Shown here: one piece after another, positions 9,613-19,197 of the stretch
How positions within the stretch are numbered: the first letter of the stretch is position 1
Layout: each line of letters starts with the position of its first letter
From: Paenibacillus tyrphae
GTDB taxonomy: Bacteria > Bacillota > Bacilli > Paenibacillales > NBRC-103111
Length of the DNA stretch: 64,000 nucleotides
Reading direction: 5' to 3'
Assembly: GCF_000722545.1 (NCBI RefSeq)
Contig: NZ_JNVM01000006.1
Location: 434,001-498,000 of the forward strand
The notes under the pieces: model-generated
Told to the model about the DNA's origin: nothing
Seen by the model: the letters and a program-made list of their open reading frames with translations, nothing else
Databases searched by the model: none
Made by a program: the position numbers and the translations under genes

Positions 9613-10800
9613 TTAAAACTCCCGGAAGCCGTAACGCTGCGCCGCGCTCCCGTAGAGCCAGCCCCTGGCGACCTGCAGCGCCGTCTCGCGGTCGATCCAG
9701 CCCCGCTCCGTTTGCTCGAAGAGGAACTCGGCCATCAGCCGTTTGACGAGCGCGATTTTGCCGTAGCTCCATTCGATGCAGCGCGCATCGGAAACGATCA
9801 GCGAGCTTTTGAGTGCAGGCAGCGCCTCCAGCCGGTACTGCATCGCATCGCGGTACGTGCTGGCGCGGAAATTGAACCACCACTGCCCGCCCGTGTGCAC
9901 ATTGGGGAAATTCCACGCCGCTTGGACGATGTCCAGGTTGTTCAGCTCCGAGGCGGCTACCAACTCGAACGGAACGGCATACCGCTCGAACAAGCCGGAC
10001 AGCTTGGCGATCTTCAGCGGATCGTTGACCGGAATTGCGGTACCGCACCAGGACCGTTCCACGCCCACGAAGATTTGCACCACCAGCCCGTGGCGCTCGG
10101 CCGCTTCGCACACCGCATGCAGAAGCATCATCAGGATTTGGTCCTCCGTCGATCCGCCCTCCAGCGAATACGAACGGTTGGCGCTGGCCTCGAAAGCGGG
10201 CAGCGTCGTCATCACGCCTGGGCACCCCTGCTCCCGGTACGACGCGAGCAGCTTGTCTATGTTTTGTCTCGCCTCTTCGTACGCTTCCTCCGGCTGTGCC
10301 GACGCCGCGATGGCCCGGGTCCACTGCGGCAGCTTGCCGTCGATCCGCGGGAGCAAAATCGCGTCGCGCTTCATGCCGACAAACTTCGCATGGTCCGGGT
10401 GATTGACCACGAAGGCGCGGACGTTCAGCTTATCCGCCACCTGCTGCGCCCAGCCTGCCTTTTGAGCCGAAGCCCTCACCGCCTCATCGGCTTCGTAGAC
10501 GGAGCGCTCGTCGCGAAGCTCAATCCCGTACAGTTGCTTGAATATATGCGTGACGGTCCAATTCATCAGCGTGTTCCGCGTGGCGCGGTACGCCTTCATG
10601 AACGCTTCGATGCGCTCCTTTTCCGGCAGCTCCGCCGCATTAGCAGGATACCCGCCCGCCTGAATTTCCCGGTTCAACCAGAAATAATGGGCGATGTCCC
10701 AAAAGCTCTGCGCGCACAGCTTATCCCCGATCAAATGGGTGTGCGTATCCAGCGTTTCCATGCCTTCAACTTCCGCAATCCACGTTTCCCGCTCGGTCAT
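9613..10800 (-). CDS. amidohydrolase-superfamily protein, glucuronate isomerase (UxaC)-like
   Basis: A 395-residue TIM-barrel metalloenzyme candidate. The HxH metal motif is at residues 20-22 (LDTHTHLIG) and the C-terminal aspartate region is IVSDARCIEWSYGK. The overall plan, including a C-terminal YGSAAQRYGF end, resembles uronate isomerases and their uncharacterised relatives more than classical hydrolases. It could hydrolyse an amide or lactone, or isomerise a sugar acid. No uronate-catabolism genes sit nearby, so the substrate is open. The ATG is preceded by GGAGG with six bases of spacing. Confidence 0.8.
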   Translation of the reverse strand: MTERETWIAEVEGMETLDTHTHLIGDKLCAQSFWDIAHYFWLNREIQAGGYPANAAELPEKERIEAFMKAYRATRNTLMNWTVTHIFKQLYGIELRDERSVYEADEAVRASAQKAGWAQQVADKLNVRAFVVNHPDHAKFVGMKRDAILLPRIDGKLPQWTRAIAASAQPEEAYEEARQNIDKLLASYREQGCPGVMTTLPAFEASANRSYSLEGGSTEDQILMMLLHAVCEAAERHGLVVQIFVGVERSWCGTAIPVNDPLKIAKLSGLFERYAVPFELVAASELNNLDIVQAAWNFPNVHTGGQWWFNFRASTYRDAMQYRLEALPALKSSLIVSDARCIEWSYGKIALVKRLMAEFLFEQTERGWIDRETALQVARGWLYGSAAQRYGFREF

Positions 10801-10927
10801 GACGGACCTCCCCCCTCCCTAATCCCTTGATCTCTTCATCATACTACTTGTTCGGATAAGGGAGGATGGATTCGTTTTGGAATCGGTTGTATTTTTTTAA
10901 GGCTTGCCGCCCCCAACGACCGGCTGG

Positions 10928-11881
10928 TTATAATCCTTCGCTGGCAGGCCTCTCCCCGTCTCGCGCTCTTTTGTCCCAAGGCTTCACGGACAGCAGGACG
11001 GACGAAGCGACGATGAACAGACCGCCCATGATTTGAAAAAACTTCAACGGCTCTGCAAGCCACAGCATCGAAACGACAATCGTCACGAGCGGCTCCATGA
11101 CGGACAGCGTGTTCGTTTCAGCGGGCTCCAGGTAATGAAGGCTCTCCAAATAAAACAAAAAGGCCAGGCACGTGCCAAACAAGACGATAAACAGCACGAG
11201 AATCCAGGAGATGGCGTCCATGCCCTGCACGGCCGAGTAAAAGCCCCCCGAGACAGGCAGCGCGTTAAATACGATCCCGCCGATCAGCATCCCCCAGCCT
11301 AGCACAAGCGTGCCGCCCCAGCGGCGGATGAGCGGAACCGGAAACAACGTATAGAAGGCGAACGCAACCGCGGTGGCGAGCCCCCAGCCGACGGCTTTGG
11401 GCGATAAGGAAATGCCTGCCAAAGACCCGTTCGTGACCATGAAAAACAACCCGATAATGCACAGCGATACCAGTACCATCTCGATCCAGGTCGGCGGCTT
11501 CCGCTTTTTGAACGCCAATACGATCATGACGACCGCCGGGCTCAAAAATTGAAACAAGGTAGCCGTCACGGCATTGCCCGTCTCAACGGTGCTGATGAAC
11601 GCGTACTGCAGCACCATGATCCCGCAGACCGAAAAGATGATTAAAGATAGGGCCAGGCGAAAATCGGTCCAGACCTTCCATATATTCTGCTTTCTACCCA
11701 TGGCGATCAATAGCAGGATGGCGCCCGATAGCATGAACCGGAATTGCAGAAGCGCCGTGGCCGACATTTTCTGATGGGAGAACAACCATTCCATCATGGG
11801 GGACGACAATCCCCAGCAGCCGGCACCGATAATGATGAGCGCCAGCCCAAGATTTCTTCCTCGATACGACTTTTTCAACAT
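10928..11881 (-). CDS. EamA family (DMT) transporter
   Basis: A 317-residue polytopic protein with about ten hydrophobic helices in two EamA repeats, typical of drug/metabolite exporters of the RhaT/PecM type. The C-terminus is short and charged. AAAGGA lies ten bases before the ATG. It is divergent from a MocR-type regulator across 115 nt, a common pairing in which the regulator controls the exporter. The exported compound is unknown; an amino acid or vitamin-B6-related metabolite would fit a PLP-binding regulator, but that is inference. Confidence 0.9.
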   Translation of the reverse strand: MLKKSYRGRNLGLALIIIGAGCWGLSSPMMEWLFSHQKMSATALLQFRFMLSGAILLLIAMGRKQNIWKVWTDFRLALSLIIFSVCGIMVLQYAFISTVETGNAVTATLFQFLSPAVVMIVLAFKKRKPPTWIEMVLVSLCIIGLFFMVTNGSLAGISLSPKAVGWGLATAVAFAFYTLFPVPLIRRWGGTLVLGWGMLIGGIVFNALPVSGGFYSAVQGMDAISWILVLFIVLFGTCLAFLFYLESLHYLEPAETNTLSVMEPLVTIVVSMLWLAEPLKFFQIMGGLFIVASSVLLSVKPWDKRARDGERPASEGL

Positions 11882-11996
11882 GCTGCTTATGTCCTTTCCT
11901 GTCTATGTTTTTTCGATTATAATCATTATTTGAACGGATCATAAGCTTCAGTTTTATGCAAAATGATGAGGTCAGTTTGAGGAAGGGGCATCGCTG

Positions 11997-13433
11997 ATGG
12001 ATATGTTCACGGTTCATTTGGACCCGGGACGCAAGCAGCCTTTATACGATCAGCTCTACATGCACATTAAGCGGGAAATCGAGTCGGGGCATCTTTCCTA
12101 CGGGACGAGACTGCCGTCCAAGCGGAAGCTGGCCGGGTACCTGCGCATCAGCCAAAATACGCTCGAAACCGCTTATCAGCAGCTGGTTGCGGAAGGCTAC
12201 GTCGAAGCGGTGCCGAAGCGCGGATTTTTCGTCAGCAAGACGGACGAAGTGCTGCGGATCGGCACGGAAACGCCCTCGCCCACCATGCGGATGCCGGTAA
12301 CGGACACGGACGCCATCGTTCCCCGGTACGATTTTTCGCCGACCAGTATCGATTTGGACGTGTTCCCTTTTGCCATATGGAAGAAGCTGGCTAAAGAAAC
12401 GATTCAGTCCGAGCACAAATCGCTGCTTCAGCTCGGTCATCCGCAAGGAGACGAGAGGCTGCGCAGCACGATTTCCCAATACTTGTACTACTCTCGTGGA
12501 GTATCCTGCACCCCGGAGCAAATTATCGTCGGCGCCGGGACGGAGAGCCTGTTTCAGCTGCTGCTGCAAATTTTGGGCCGGGACAACTCGTTCGCCGTCG
12601 AGAATCCGGGGTATTACCGGATGTACCGCATTCTCCGAAGCTACGGCATTGACGTTCAACTGCTGCCGCTGGATGAAGAGGGCGTCGACGTTGCGCAGCT
12701 TGCGGACGGACGCTCGAACATCGTGTATACGACGCCCTCCCATCAGTTCCCGATGGGCATGGTTATGCCAGTCAACCGCCGGATGCGGCTGCTCCAATGG
12801 GTCAGCGAGCGGGATGGCCGGTATATCATCGAGGACGATTACGATAGCGAATTCCGCTATAGCGGCAAGCCGATCCCTTCGCTGCACGGGATGGATTCGA
12901 GCGGCAAAGTGATCTATATCGGCACGTTGTCGAAGCCGTTGTCCCCTTCGCTGCGCATCAGCTACATGGTGCTGCCCGGCCGGCTTCTGGAGGTATACCG
13001 CACGCATTACATTTCATATGCCTCGACCGTTTCGCGCATCGATCAGCACGTGCTGTACCGGTTTATCCAGGAAGGGCATTTTGAGAAGCACTTGAACAAG
13101 ATGCGCCGCATTTACAAAAGAAAACGAGACCGGCTTGTGGCGGCCGTACGCAGGTTTCCGCAGCCGGTCGACATCATCGGGGAAAACGCCGGCCTGCACC
13201 TGCTCCTGAAGGTGCGCAACGGCTTGAGCGAGGAGGAGCTGTTAGCCCGCGCGAAGGCGGCGGGCGTCAAGGTGTACGGCATCTCGGGCTACTGCTTCGA
13301 TTCCGTCCCCGAAGGGCCGGACCCGGTCATCCTGCTCGGCTTCGCCGGGCTGTCCGAGGATGACATCGACGCCGCGGCCCGGATCTTGGAGCAAGCTTGG
13401 TTTTCAGCGGGACTTCCAACGAATAAAACATAA
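11997..13433 (+). CDS. MocR/PdxR-type regulator (GntR HTH fused to class-I aminotransferase fold)
   Basis: This 478-residue protein has a GntR winged helix (residues 10-78, YDQLYMHIKREIESG...LPSKRKLAGYLRIS) joined by a linker to a fold-type I aminotransferase domain. The PLP-binding lysine is in TLSKPLSPSLR (about K313), preceded by the EDDYDSEFRY aspartate motif. MocR proteins sense PLP or its adducts and act as activators or repressors of adjacent genes. The likely target is the divergent EamA gene, and possibly the cupin gene downstream. AAGGGG precedes the ATG. Confidence 0.92.
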   Translation: MDMFTVHLDPGRKQPLYDQLYMHIKREIESGHLSYGTRLPSKRKLAGYLRISQNTLETAYQQLVAEGYVEAVPKRGFFVSKTDEVLRIGTETPSPTMRMPVTDTDAIVPRYDFSPTSIDLDVFPFAIWKKLAKETIQSEHKSLLQLGHPQGDERLRSTISQYLYYSRGVSCTPEQIIVGAGTESLFQLLLQILGRDNSFAVENPGYYRMYRILRSYGIDVQLLPLDEEGVDVAQLADGRSNIVYTTPSHQFPMGMVMPVNRRMRLLQWVSERDGRYIIEDDYDSEFRYSGKPIPSLHGMDSSGKVIYIGTLSKPLSPSLRISYMVLPGRLLEVYRTHYISYASTVSRIDQHVLYRFIQEGHFEKHLNKMRRIYKRKRDRLVAAVRRFPQPVDIIGENAGLHLLLKVRNGLSEEELLARAKAAGVKVYGISGYCFDSVPEGPDPVILLGFAGLSEDDIDAAARILEQAWFSAGLPTNKT

Positions 13434-13545
13434 AAGATTCCATGTCTTTCTTAAATTGTTCAATACCCGTCGCAGCCCGAATCGGATATGATCATTACGG
13501 AATCGAAATCACTCTTTTTTCCAAAATACGGAGGGATCGCCGTCA

Positions 13546-13908
13546 ATGAAAAGATACCGTTTGAGCGAGCTGCAGGACGCCCGCGAAGGGCATATTTTGA
13601 ATCAAGTGCTGCCGGGCGCCTATGTGTCCTCAGGTGGGCTGGCGTTCAGCAAGCCCGGCGAGCGCAGCCACACGAACGACGGGCCGGGCGGCCGGGACTA
13701 TCACGTCCATGCAGACTGTGAAGCGTTCCTGATCGTGCAAGGCCGTGGGACAATGGAGATCGACAAGACGTTCCACCCGGTAGCCCTAGGCGATATTATC
13801 GTCGTGGAGCCGGGAGAAGACCATCACCTGCACTCCAGCATCGAAGACCCGATCGTGACCCTCTGGTGTCATGCCGGCCCGGTACGGCACAAAAATCAGC
13901 AGCCATGA
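13546..13908 (+). CDS. cupin domain protein
   Basis: A 120-residue single cupin barrel. Metal-ligand candidates are the HVH of RDYHVHADCEAF with the following Glu, and the HHLH of PGEDHHLHS. Such small cupins can be enzymes, sensors or carbohydrate-binding proteins, and the substrate is unknown. The ATG has GGAGGG ten bases upstream. It lies about 110 nt after the MocR gene in the same direction and ends before a terminator, so co-transcription is possible. Confidence 0.85.
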   Translation: MKRYRLSELQDAREGHILNQVLPGAYVSSGGLAFSKPGERSHTNDGPGGRDYHVHADCEAFLIVQGRGTMEIDKTFHPVALGDIIVVEPGEDHHLHSSIEDPIVTLWCHAGPVRHKNQQP

Positions 13909-13987
13909 GCGGCGAACGTTCAATCCGGAACGCGCGGGGTGCGCGCCAATGATAGCGCTCTCAATTCCCGCCGTCTCCGGACGCCGA

Positions 13988-14043
13988 ACAGCCCCGAACC
14001 TTCGCAGCAACATCATCTGCTTGCAAGGCTCGGGGCTGTTTTC
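13988..14043 (+). terminator. terminator-like hairpin after cupin gene
   Basis: ACAGCCCCGAACCTT pairs with AAGGCTCGGGGCTGT and is followed by TTTT on the plus strand. The loop is long (about 26 nt). It sits between convergent genes and may also serve the MurJ-like gene, although the minus strand lacks a T run. Confidence 0.65.
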
Positions 14044-14072
14044 ATAATCGTCTACCAGCGCTAACGCTTCGC

Positions 14073-15752
14073 TTAGCGCTTTTCTTGCTGCGTCGTGCGA
14101 CCAAGACGGGCGAGCAACGGCTTCGCCAGCTTCCGGAGCGGTCCTGGCAGATGCTGCAAATCGTGCAGCGTCATGACCCGCGTCAGGAAGAGCAGGACAG
14201 GGTAAGCCGCTCCGGCGATTACACAGATGATCAAGGATTGTACCATATCGTCCAAGCGTTCGCTGCCGAACGGATGGACGTAGGCAACACAAAACTGCTC
14301 CAGTCCGTAGCCGATCAGGCAGATCAACGCCGTCGTTGCCGCGAGCGACAGCCAGCGGCGCGGGCCGAACACCCGGAACGGCACGGCGGACCTCAGCACC
14401 TTCAGGTTGAGCCAAGTCATCACGATGAAGCACAGAGCGGTGGCGGCGATGATGCCGTAGATGCCCCAGAACGGAGCCAGCGCATAGCTGCCCGCCAGCT
14501 TGACGGCGATGCCAAGAATCACGCTCAGTACAAGCGGCCTCATGCGACCCATCCCCATCAGCACCGCTCCCGAGGTCTGCATGACGATCTGGAACATCGC
14601 GCTGACGGTGAGCAGAGTGATGATTGGAGGGGCATACGTATCGACGACTGGCGAGCCGGTCGTATTCCCAAAAATAAATCCGTTAATCGGACGGGCCGCC
14701 AGACTGATGAGCAGCACCATCGGCAGGCCGGAAAGAATCGATAATTGCAATACTTTGGCCGTCTGATCGGATACCTGCTTCGTGTCCCTTTGCGAATACG
14801 CCGACGAAATAATCGGAACGATCGATTGGCTGAGTGCAACGGCTAGAATGATCGGGATGCCTGCGAGCGATTGCGCCCGGCCGGTCAAGATCCCGAGGAT
14901 TTCCCGGGCCGCCTCCTCACCGAGCCGATCTTTAAGTAGCAAGGTGACGATCGACGAATCGATCGTATAAATCAGCGTGACGGTCATCGAGAAAATGACG
15001 ATCGGCACGGACAGCTTGAACAGCTGCGCATAGATCGCTTTGAACGTCAGCGGTTGGCCGGACGCGCCCGAGCTCTCTGCCGCTGCGTCGGCGCCCTCCG
15101 CGGACCGTTCTCGGCGATCGCTTTGCTTCAGCCGCATCACATAGTACAGCATCACGGCCGCCGCCGCAATGCTGCCTACCACGCCGCCGAACGAAGCGCC
15201 CGCGACGGCATAGTCTAAGCTGTGGCTGAGCAGCAAGTAAGCAAGCGCCACCGAAGTGACTACCCGGAACACCTGTTCGATGATTTGCGATATGCCGTTC
15301 GGCATCATCATCCGACGTCCCTGGAAGTAGCCGCGCATGATGGCGATCAGCGGAAACAGCAGCAGCGCCGGTGCGATGGCTTGGATCGGCAGCGCCGCCT
15401 GCGGGTTGAGGATGCTATCGGCAAAATACGGCGCTGCGGCATAGAGCAGTACGGTCATCAGCACACCTGCGCATACGGCGAACCACAACGCCGCCTTGTA
15501 GATCCGGTCCGCCTCCGCATGCCGGCCGAGCGCGGTCTTCTCGGAGATCATTTTGCTGAGCGCGCTCGGAATGCCTGCGGTGGCGACGACGAGCAGCACG
15601 GAGTACAGGTTGAAGGCGATGCCATAGGCCGCCATGCCGATATCGCCGAGCAAATAAACGAGCGGGATGCGCTGTACCACGCCGAGCGCCCGGGCGACCA
15701 ATGCCGCCAAGGTTAGAATCAGCGTTCCTTTGACTAATGAATCTTTGGACAA
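14073..15752 (-). CDS. MurJ/SpoVB family flippase (YtgP-like polysaccharide exporter)
   Basis: The 559-residue polytopic protein (about 14 hydrophobic helices) belongs to the MOP/MVF superfamily. The opening KGTLILTLAALVARALGVVQRIPLVYLLG and IPSALSKMISE segments are typical of the YtgP/SpoVB group. YtgP of B. subtilis acts as a lipid II flippase (MurJ) and SpoVB acts in spore cortex synthesis; the sequence alone does not separate these roles. The start is TTG, supported by AAGGGA upstream and the absence of a nearby ATG. A DUF456 gene precedes it by 25 nt, suggesting one operon. Confidence 0.88.
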   Translation of the reverse strand: MSKDSLVKGTLILTLAALVARALGVVQRIPLVYLLGDIGMAAYGIAFNLYSVLLVVATAGIPSALSKMISEKTALGRHAEADRIYKAALWFAVCAGVLMTVLLYAAAPYFADSILNPQAALPIQAIAPALLLFPLIAIMRGYFQGRRMMMPNGISQIIEQVFRVVTSVALAYLLLSHSLDYAVAGASFGGVVGSIAAAAVMLYYVMRLKQSDRRERSAEGADAAAESSGASGQPLTFKAIYAQLFKLSVPIVIFSMTVTLIYTIDSSIVTLLLKDRLGEEAAREILGILTGRAQSLAGIPIILAVALSQSIVPIISSAYSQRDTKQVSDQTAKVLQLSILSGLPMVLLISLAARPINGFIFGNTTGSPVVDTYAPPIITLLTVSAMFQIVMQTSGAVLMGMGRMRPLVLSVILGIAVKLAGSYALAPFWGIYGIIAATALCFIVMTWLNLKVLRSAVPFRVFGPRRWLSLAATTALICLIGYGLEQFCVAYVHPFGSERLDDMVQSLIICVIAGAAYPVLLFLTRVMTLHDLQHLPGPLRKLAKPLLARLGRTTQQEKR

Positions 15753-15777
15753 AACGTTCCCTTCTTCCCTTAATGCC

Positions 15778-16257
15778 TTACACGACCCAGATGATAAACA
15801 GCACGATCATCAGAAGCTGCAGCACGAGTTTTACGACGAGCCCCGAGAAAAAGCCGACCAACGCCCCGATTCCCGCCCGCACCGCTTGACGGAATTTCGT
15901 TCCGACGATCAGCTCGCCCACGACGGCACCGAGAAACGGACCGATCAGCAGCCCTGCGACCGGGATAACAAACGGTCCGATCAACAGCCCGATCGTGCTG
16001 CCGATGACGGATGCCCGCGTGCCGCCGAACTTTTTGACGCCAACCGCACTGACGGCATAATCCGCCACCATCAGAACGGCCACGATCGTCGTTTGAATGA
16101 GCCAGAACCAGACCCCGAACGGTTCAAAGCCGACCATAAAGCCGTAGACGAAAAACGCCGCATAAATCGCGAGCGCTCCCGGCAGTACCGGGTATACCGC
16201 CCCGGCCATGCCGACGAGAAACAGAACTACGACGATAATCCATGCGGCGATGAGCAT
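15778..16257 (-). CDS. DUF456 family membrane protein
   Basis: A 159-residue hydrophobic protein with four to five membrane segments and Gly-rich helices (GSTIGLLIGPFVIPVAGLL, IGPFLGAVVGEL), the pattern of DUF456 small membrane proteins. The function is unknown. The ATG has GGGAGG nine bases upstream. It lies just upstream of the MurJ-like gene and about 55 nt after the HAD gene on the same strand, so it may be part of a longer transcript. Confidence 0.85.
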   Translation of the reverse strand: MLIAAWIIVVVLFLVGMAGAVYPVLPGALAIYAAFFVYGFMVGFEPFGVWFWLIQTTIVAVLMVADYAVSAVGVKKFGGTRASVIGSTIGLLIGPFVIPVAGLLIGPFLGAVVGELIVGTKFRQAVRAGIGALVGFFSGLVVKLVLQLLMIVLFIIWVV

Positions 16258-16313
16258 AGATAGATGCCTCCCTTCTCAGCTGTCATGCCTGCCCCGCCGG
16301 ATGGCACGATCCG

Positions 16314-17057
16314 CTATTTCAGCGCATACTCTCTGATAATTTGAGCGACGCCGTGTTCTTCGTTCGTCCCGGTCACCGTATCGGCCAGCTGCTTGACTTC
16401 CTCCTGCGCATTCCCCATCGCCACCCCGAGTCCCGCTTCGCGGATCATGGCGACATCGTTCAAGCTATCGCCCATGGCGATCACCTGCGACATCTCGATG
16501 CCGAGCATGGCGCATACTTGTCTCAGTCCGCTAGCCTTGCTGATTCCTTTCGGATTCACCTCGATATTGAACGGATGAGAATTGGTAATTTCCAGCTTGT
16601 CCCACGATTCCAGCTCCCGGCGGATAGCGGTCAGGCTTTCTTCGTTCTCGATATAGTAGCCAAACTTCAGCCACTGCTGCCCATCGATCTCCGCCTCCGG
16701 CAACCAGTGCTCTTTGTTGTAGATTTCCTTGACGCAATAAGCCCAAAACCAGGTATCGTAATGAACCGCGAGCGCATGCATGCGGCGGATCAACTCCGCG
16801 TTCAACGTATGACGCTCAAGCAGCTCGCCCGGCGCTTTCCATACTTCGCTGCCGTTCACCGTGACGAGCGGCGACTTCAGACCGAGCTCCTCCGCATAAG
16901 CCTGACAGTTCTGAATCCCCCGCCCGGTCGAAAACATGACTGTTACTCCAGCGTCGTGCGCCGCCAAAATAGCCGCGCGGTTCTCCTCCGAGATCGTCTT
17001 TTCTTCCGTCAGCAATGTGCCGTCCAGATCCAACGCTACCAGTTTGAATCGACTCAT
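16314..17057 (-). CDS. Cof-type HAD-IIB family phosphatase
   Basis: A 247-residue haloacid-dehalogenase-type hydrolase. Motif I is DLDGTLL (nucleophile Asp about residue 9), motif II is the Ser/Thr of FSTGR, motif III a Lys around residues 180-190, and motif IV is GDSLNDVAMI. The C2 cap domain between residues 80 and 185 defines the Cof subgroup, which dephosphorylates sugar phosphates, FMN or pyridoxal phosphate. The specific substrate cannot be told. AAAGGGAG precedes the ATG. It lies downstream of the asparagine synthase gene. Confidence 0.9.
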   Translation of the reverse strand: MSRFKLVALDLDGTLLTEEKTISEENRAAILAAHDAGVTVMFSTGRGIQNCQAYAEELGLKSPLVTVNGSEVWKAPGELLERHTLNAELIRRMHALAVHYDTWFWAYCVKEIYNKEHWLPEAEIDGQQWLKFGYYIENEESLTAIRRELESWDKLEITNSHPFNIEVNPKGISKASGLRQVCAMLGIEMSQVIAMGDSLNDVAMIREAGLGVAMGNAQEEVKQLADTVTGTNEEHGVAQIIREYALK

Positions 17058-17143
17058 GTTCGCTTCTCTCCCTTTTCGTCCGTCCCTTTGGGCGCGTACC
17101 TGCCGTGGTCGGCGGCCGCACGCGCTCCTCTGCGGACCTTAGC

Positions 17144-19018
17144 TTATTGAGCGTGCGCGAGCGTTCGGGCCGGCAGCTCCTCCATATAGGCCGCATGCCA
17201 AAGCGCGAACATATAAATCGTCCAAATGCGCCGGGCGTAATCGCCCTTGCCGCTCTGATGATTTCCGAGCATCGCCTTTACCGTATCCATCCGGATGTAA
17301 TTGTCGATGCCGCTTGCCGCGATCTGCTCCATCACGACGTTTCCTTGCGGACCCTTCAGCCACTCGCGCATCGGCACAGGGAACCCGAGCTTCGGCCGAT
17401 TCAAAATAAAGTCCGGAATAATGCCTTCCATCGCTTTGCGGAACACGTACTTGGTCGTGCCTTCCGCAATCCGGTATTTGGCCGGAATCCGGCGCGCCAC
17501 CTCGTACACTTCTACGTCGAGGAACGGCACGCGCAGCTCGATCGAATGCGCCATCGTCATTTTGTCCGCCTTCATCAGAATGTCGCCGGGCATCCACAAG
17601 TTCATGTCGATATACTGCATCCGGGATACAGGGTCCAGATGCTTGCTTTTATCGTAAAATGTTTTGGCGATGTCGAACGGATTGCGGTATCGGCTCAGCA
17701 GCTCGCGGTCGGCCCGCACGATCTCGGCCTTCATGTCTTCGGTGAAAATTTTGGCGTTGCCGAGGAACCGCTGCTCCAGCGGCGTCGTGCCGCGCAGCAC
17801 GTAATTGCGGCCGTAGACGCCGTTCGGCAGCAGCCGGGCCAGCGCGTGCAGCAGCCGCTTCACGCCGTGCGGCAGCCGCTCGATCGGCGCGAGCGATTGC
17901 GGCTCGCAGTAGATGCGGTACCCGCCGAACAGCTCGTCCGCTCCTTCGCCGGACAGCACGACCGTTACGTGCTCGCGCGCAAGCTGCGCCACATGGTAAA
18001 GCGCAATCGCCGAAGGGTCGGCCACCGGCTCGTCCTGATGCCAGACGGCTTTGGCCAAAGTGCCGAAGTAATCTTCCTTCGTGATGATTTTGTCGTAATG
18101 CTCGGTGCCCAGTGCCTGCGCGGTCTGACGCGCGATGACGGTCTCGTTGTTGGCCCCCTCGAAGCCGACGGAGAACGTACGGATCGATTCGATCTGGCGC
18201 ATATGCGCGGCAATCGCCGTCGAGTCGATGCCGCTGGATAAGAAGCAGCCCCGCTCCACGTCGCTCTGCATATGGTGAACGACCGAATCCTTGAGCGCCT
18301 CGCGGATCCGCTCGACGCATTCGTCAAATGGCCGCTCCTCCGGCTCCAGCATCGGGTCCCAATACCGCTTCACCGACAATTCGCCGTCATACGATACGGT
18401 AACGGTATGTCCCGGCGGCAGCTTATGTATGCCTTGAAACATCGTCGCCGGCTCCGGGACGTACTGGAACGTCAAGTAGTTCAGCAGACTTTCCGAATGA
18501 ATCGTCCGGGCGACTCCGGCGGCCAAAATGCTTTTGATCTCCGAGCCGAACAGGAATTGGCTGTTGTCGTGGTAATAATAGAACGGCTTGATGCCGAAAT
18601 GGTCCCGCGCGCCGAACAGCTGTTTTTTCCGGCGGTCCCAAATGACGAATCCGAACATCCCGCGAAGCTGCTTCACGCATTCCTCCCCGTACTCCTCGTA
18701 CAGGTGGACGATGACTTCGGTGTCCGAATGGGTTTTGAATTGATGTCCTTTCGCTTGAAGCGTATTGCGCAAATATTTATAGTTATAAATCTCGCCGTTG
18801 AACGCAATCCATACCGTTTCGTCTTCATTGGCGAGCGGCTGATGGCCTTCCTGCAAATCGATGATGGACAACCGGCGGAAGCCGAGTCCGATGCGGTTCT
18901 CACTCCAAAATCCAAAATCGTCCGGTCCCCGATGCACGATACAGTCGGTCATGCTTTTCAGTATGGACGGGGAAGGCTCGCGGTCTTCAAAATACATGAC
19001 GCCGGTGATCCCGCACAT
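17144..19018 (-). CDS. asnB: asparagine synthase (glutamine-hydrolysing)
   Basis: The 624-residue protein makes asparagine from aspartate, ATP and glutamine. The N-terminal class-II glutaminase domain begins directly with MCGITGV, so Cys2 is the nucleophile, followed by RGPDD and the FNGEIYNY motif. The C-terminal synthetase domain has the PP-loop SSGIDST (ATP pyrophosphate binding) near residue 262 and the SGEGADELFGGY motif. The length matches the AsnB/AsnO group. AGGAGG lies eight bases before the ATG. Some paralogues act on peptidoglycan or secondary metabolites rather than free aspartate. Nothing nearby argues for that except the adjacent cell-wall flippase. Confidence 0.93.
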   Translation of the reverse strand: MCGITGVMYFEDREPSPSILKSMTDCIVHRGPDDFGFWSENRIGLGFRRLSIIDLQEGHQPLANEDETVWIAFNGEIYNYKYLRNTLQAKGHQFKTHSDTEVIVHLYEEYGEECVKQLRGMFGFVIWDRRKKQLFGARDHFGIKPFYYYHDNSQFLFGSEIKSILAAGVARTIHSESLLNYLTFQYVPEPATMFQGIHKLPPGHTVTVSYDGELSVKRYWDPMLEPEERPFDECVERIREALKDSVVHHMQSDVERGCFLSSGIDSTAIAAHMRQIESIRTFSVGFEGANNETVIARQTAQALGTEHYDKIITKEDYFGTLAKAVWHQDEPVADPSAIALYHVAQLAREHVTVVLSGEGADELFGGYRIYCEPQSLAPIERLPHGVKRLLHALARLLPNGVYGRNYVLRGTTPLEQRFLGNAKIFTEDMKAEIVRADRELLSRYRNPFDIAKTFYDKSKHLDPVSRMQYIDMNLWMPGDILMKADKMTMAHSIELRVPFLDVEVYEVARRIPAKYRIAEGTTKYVFRKAMEGIIPDFILNRPKLGFPVPMREWLKGPQGNVVMEQIAASGIDNYIRMDTVKAMLGNHQSGKGDYARRIWTIYMFALWHAAYMEELPARTLAHAQ

Positions 19019-19197
19019 TGTTTTTCCTCCTCAAGCGCTAAAAAATAGTCCGATACAACAGTATACCATATTCGTACGGGTTTCAGGAAATGGTAGGTTT
19101 CCGGCAAAAATCATGTCGCTTTTTCCGAGTAGACAGCTTGCGGAGCGGCGGTTTATGATGTGGGCGGGTATACCTTGTCGAAGGAGTGGACGAACGG

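Noticed and set aside
19019..19197. T-box or amino-acid riboswitch upstream of the asparagine synthase gene
   Set aside because: The gap is only about 180 nt shared by divergent promoters, and I see no T-box sequence or terminator stem.
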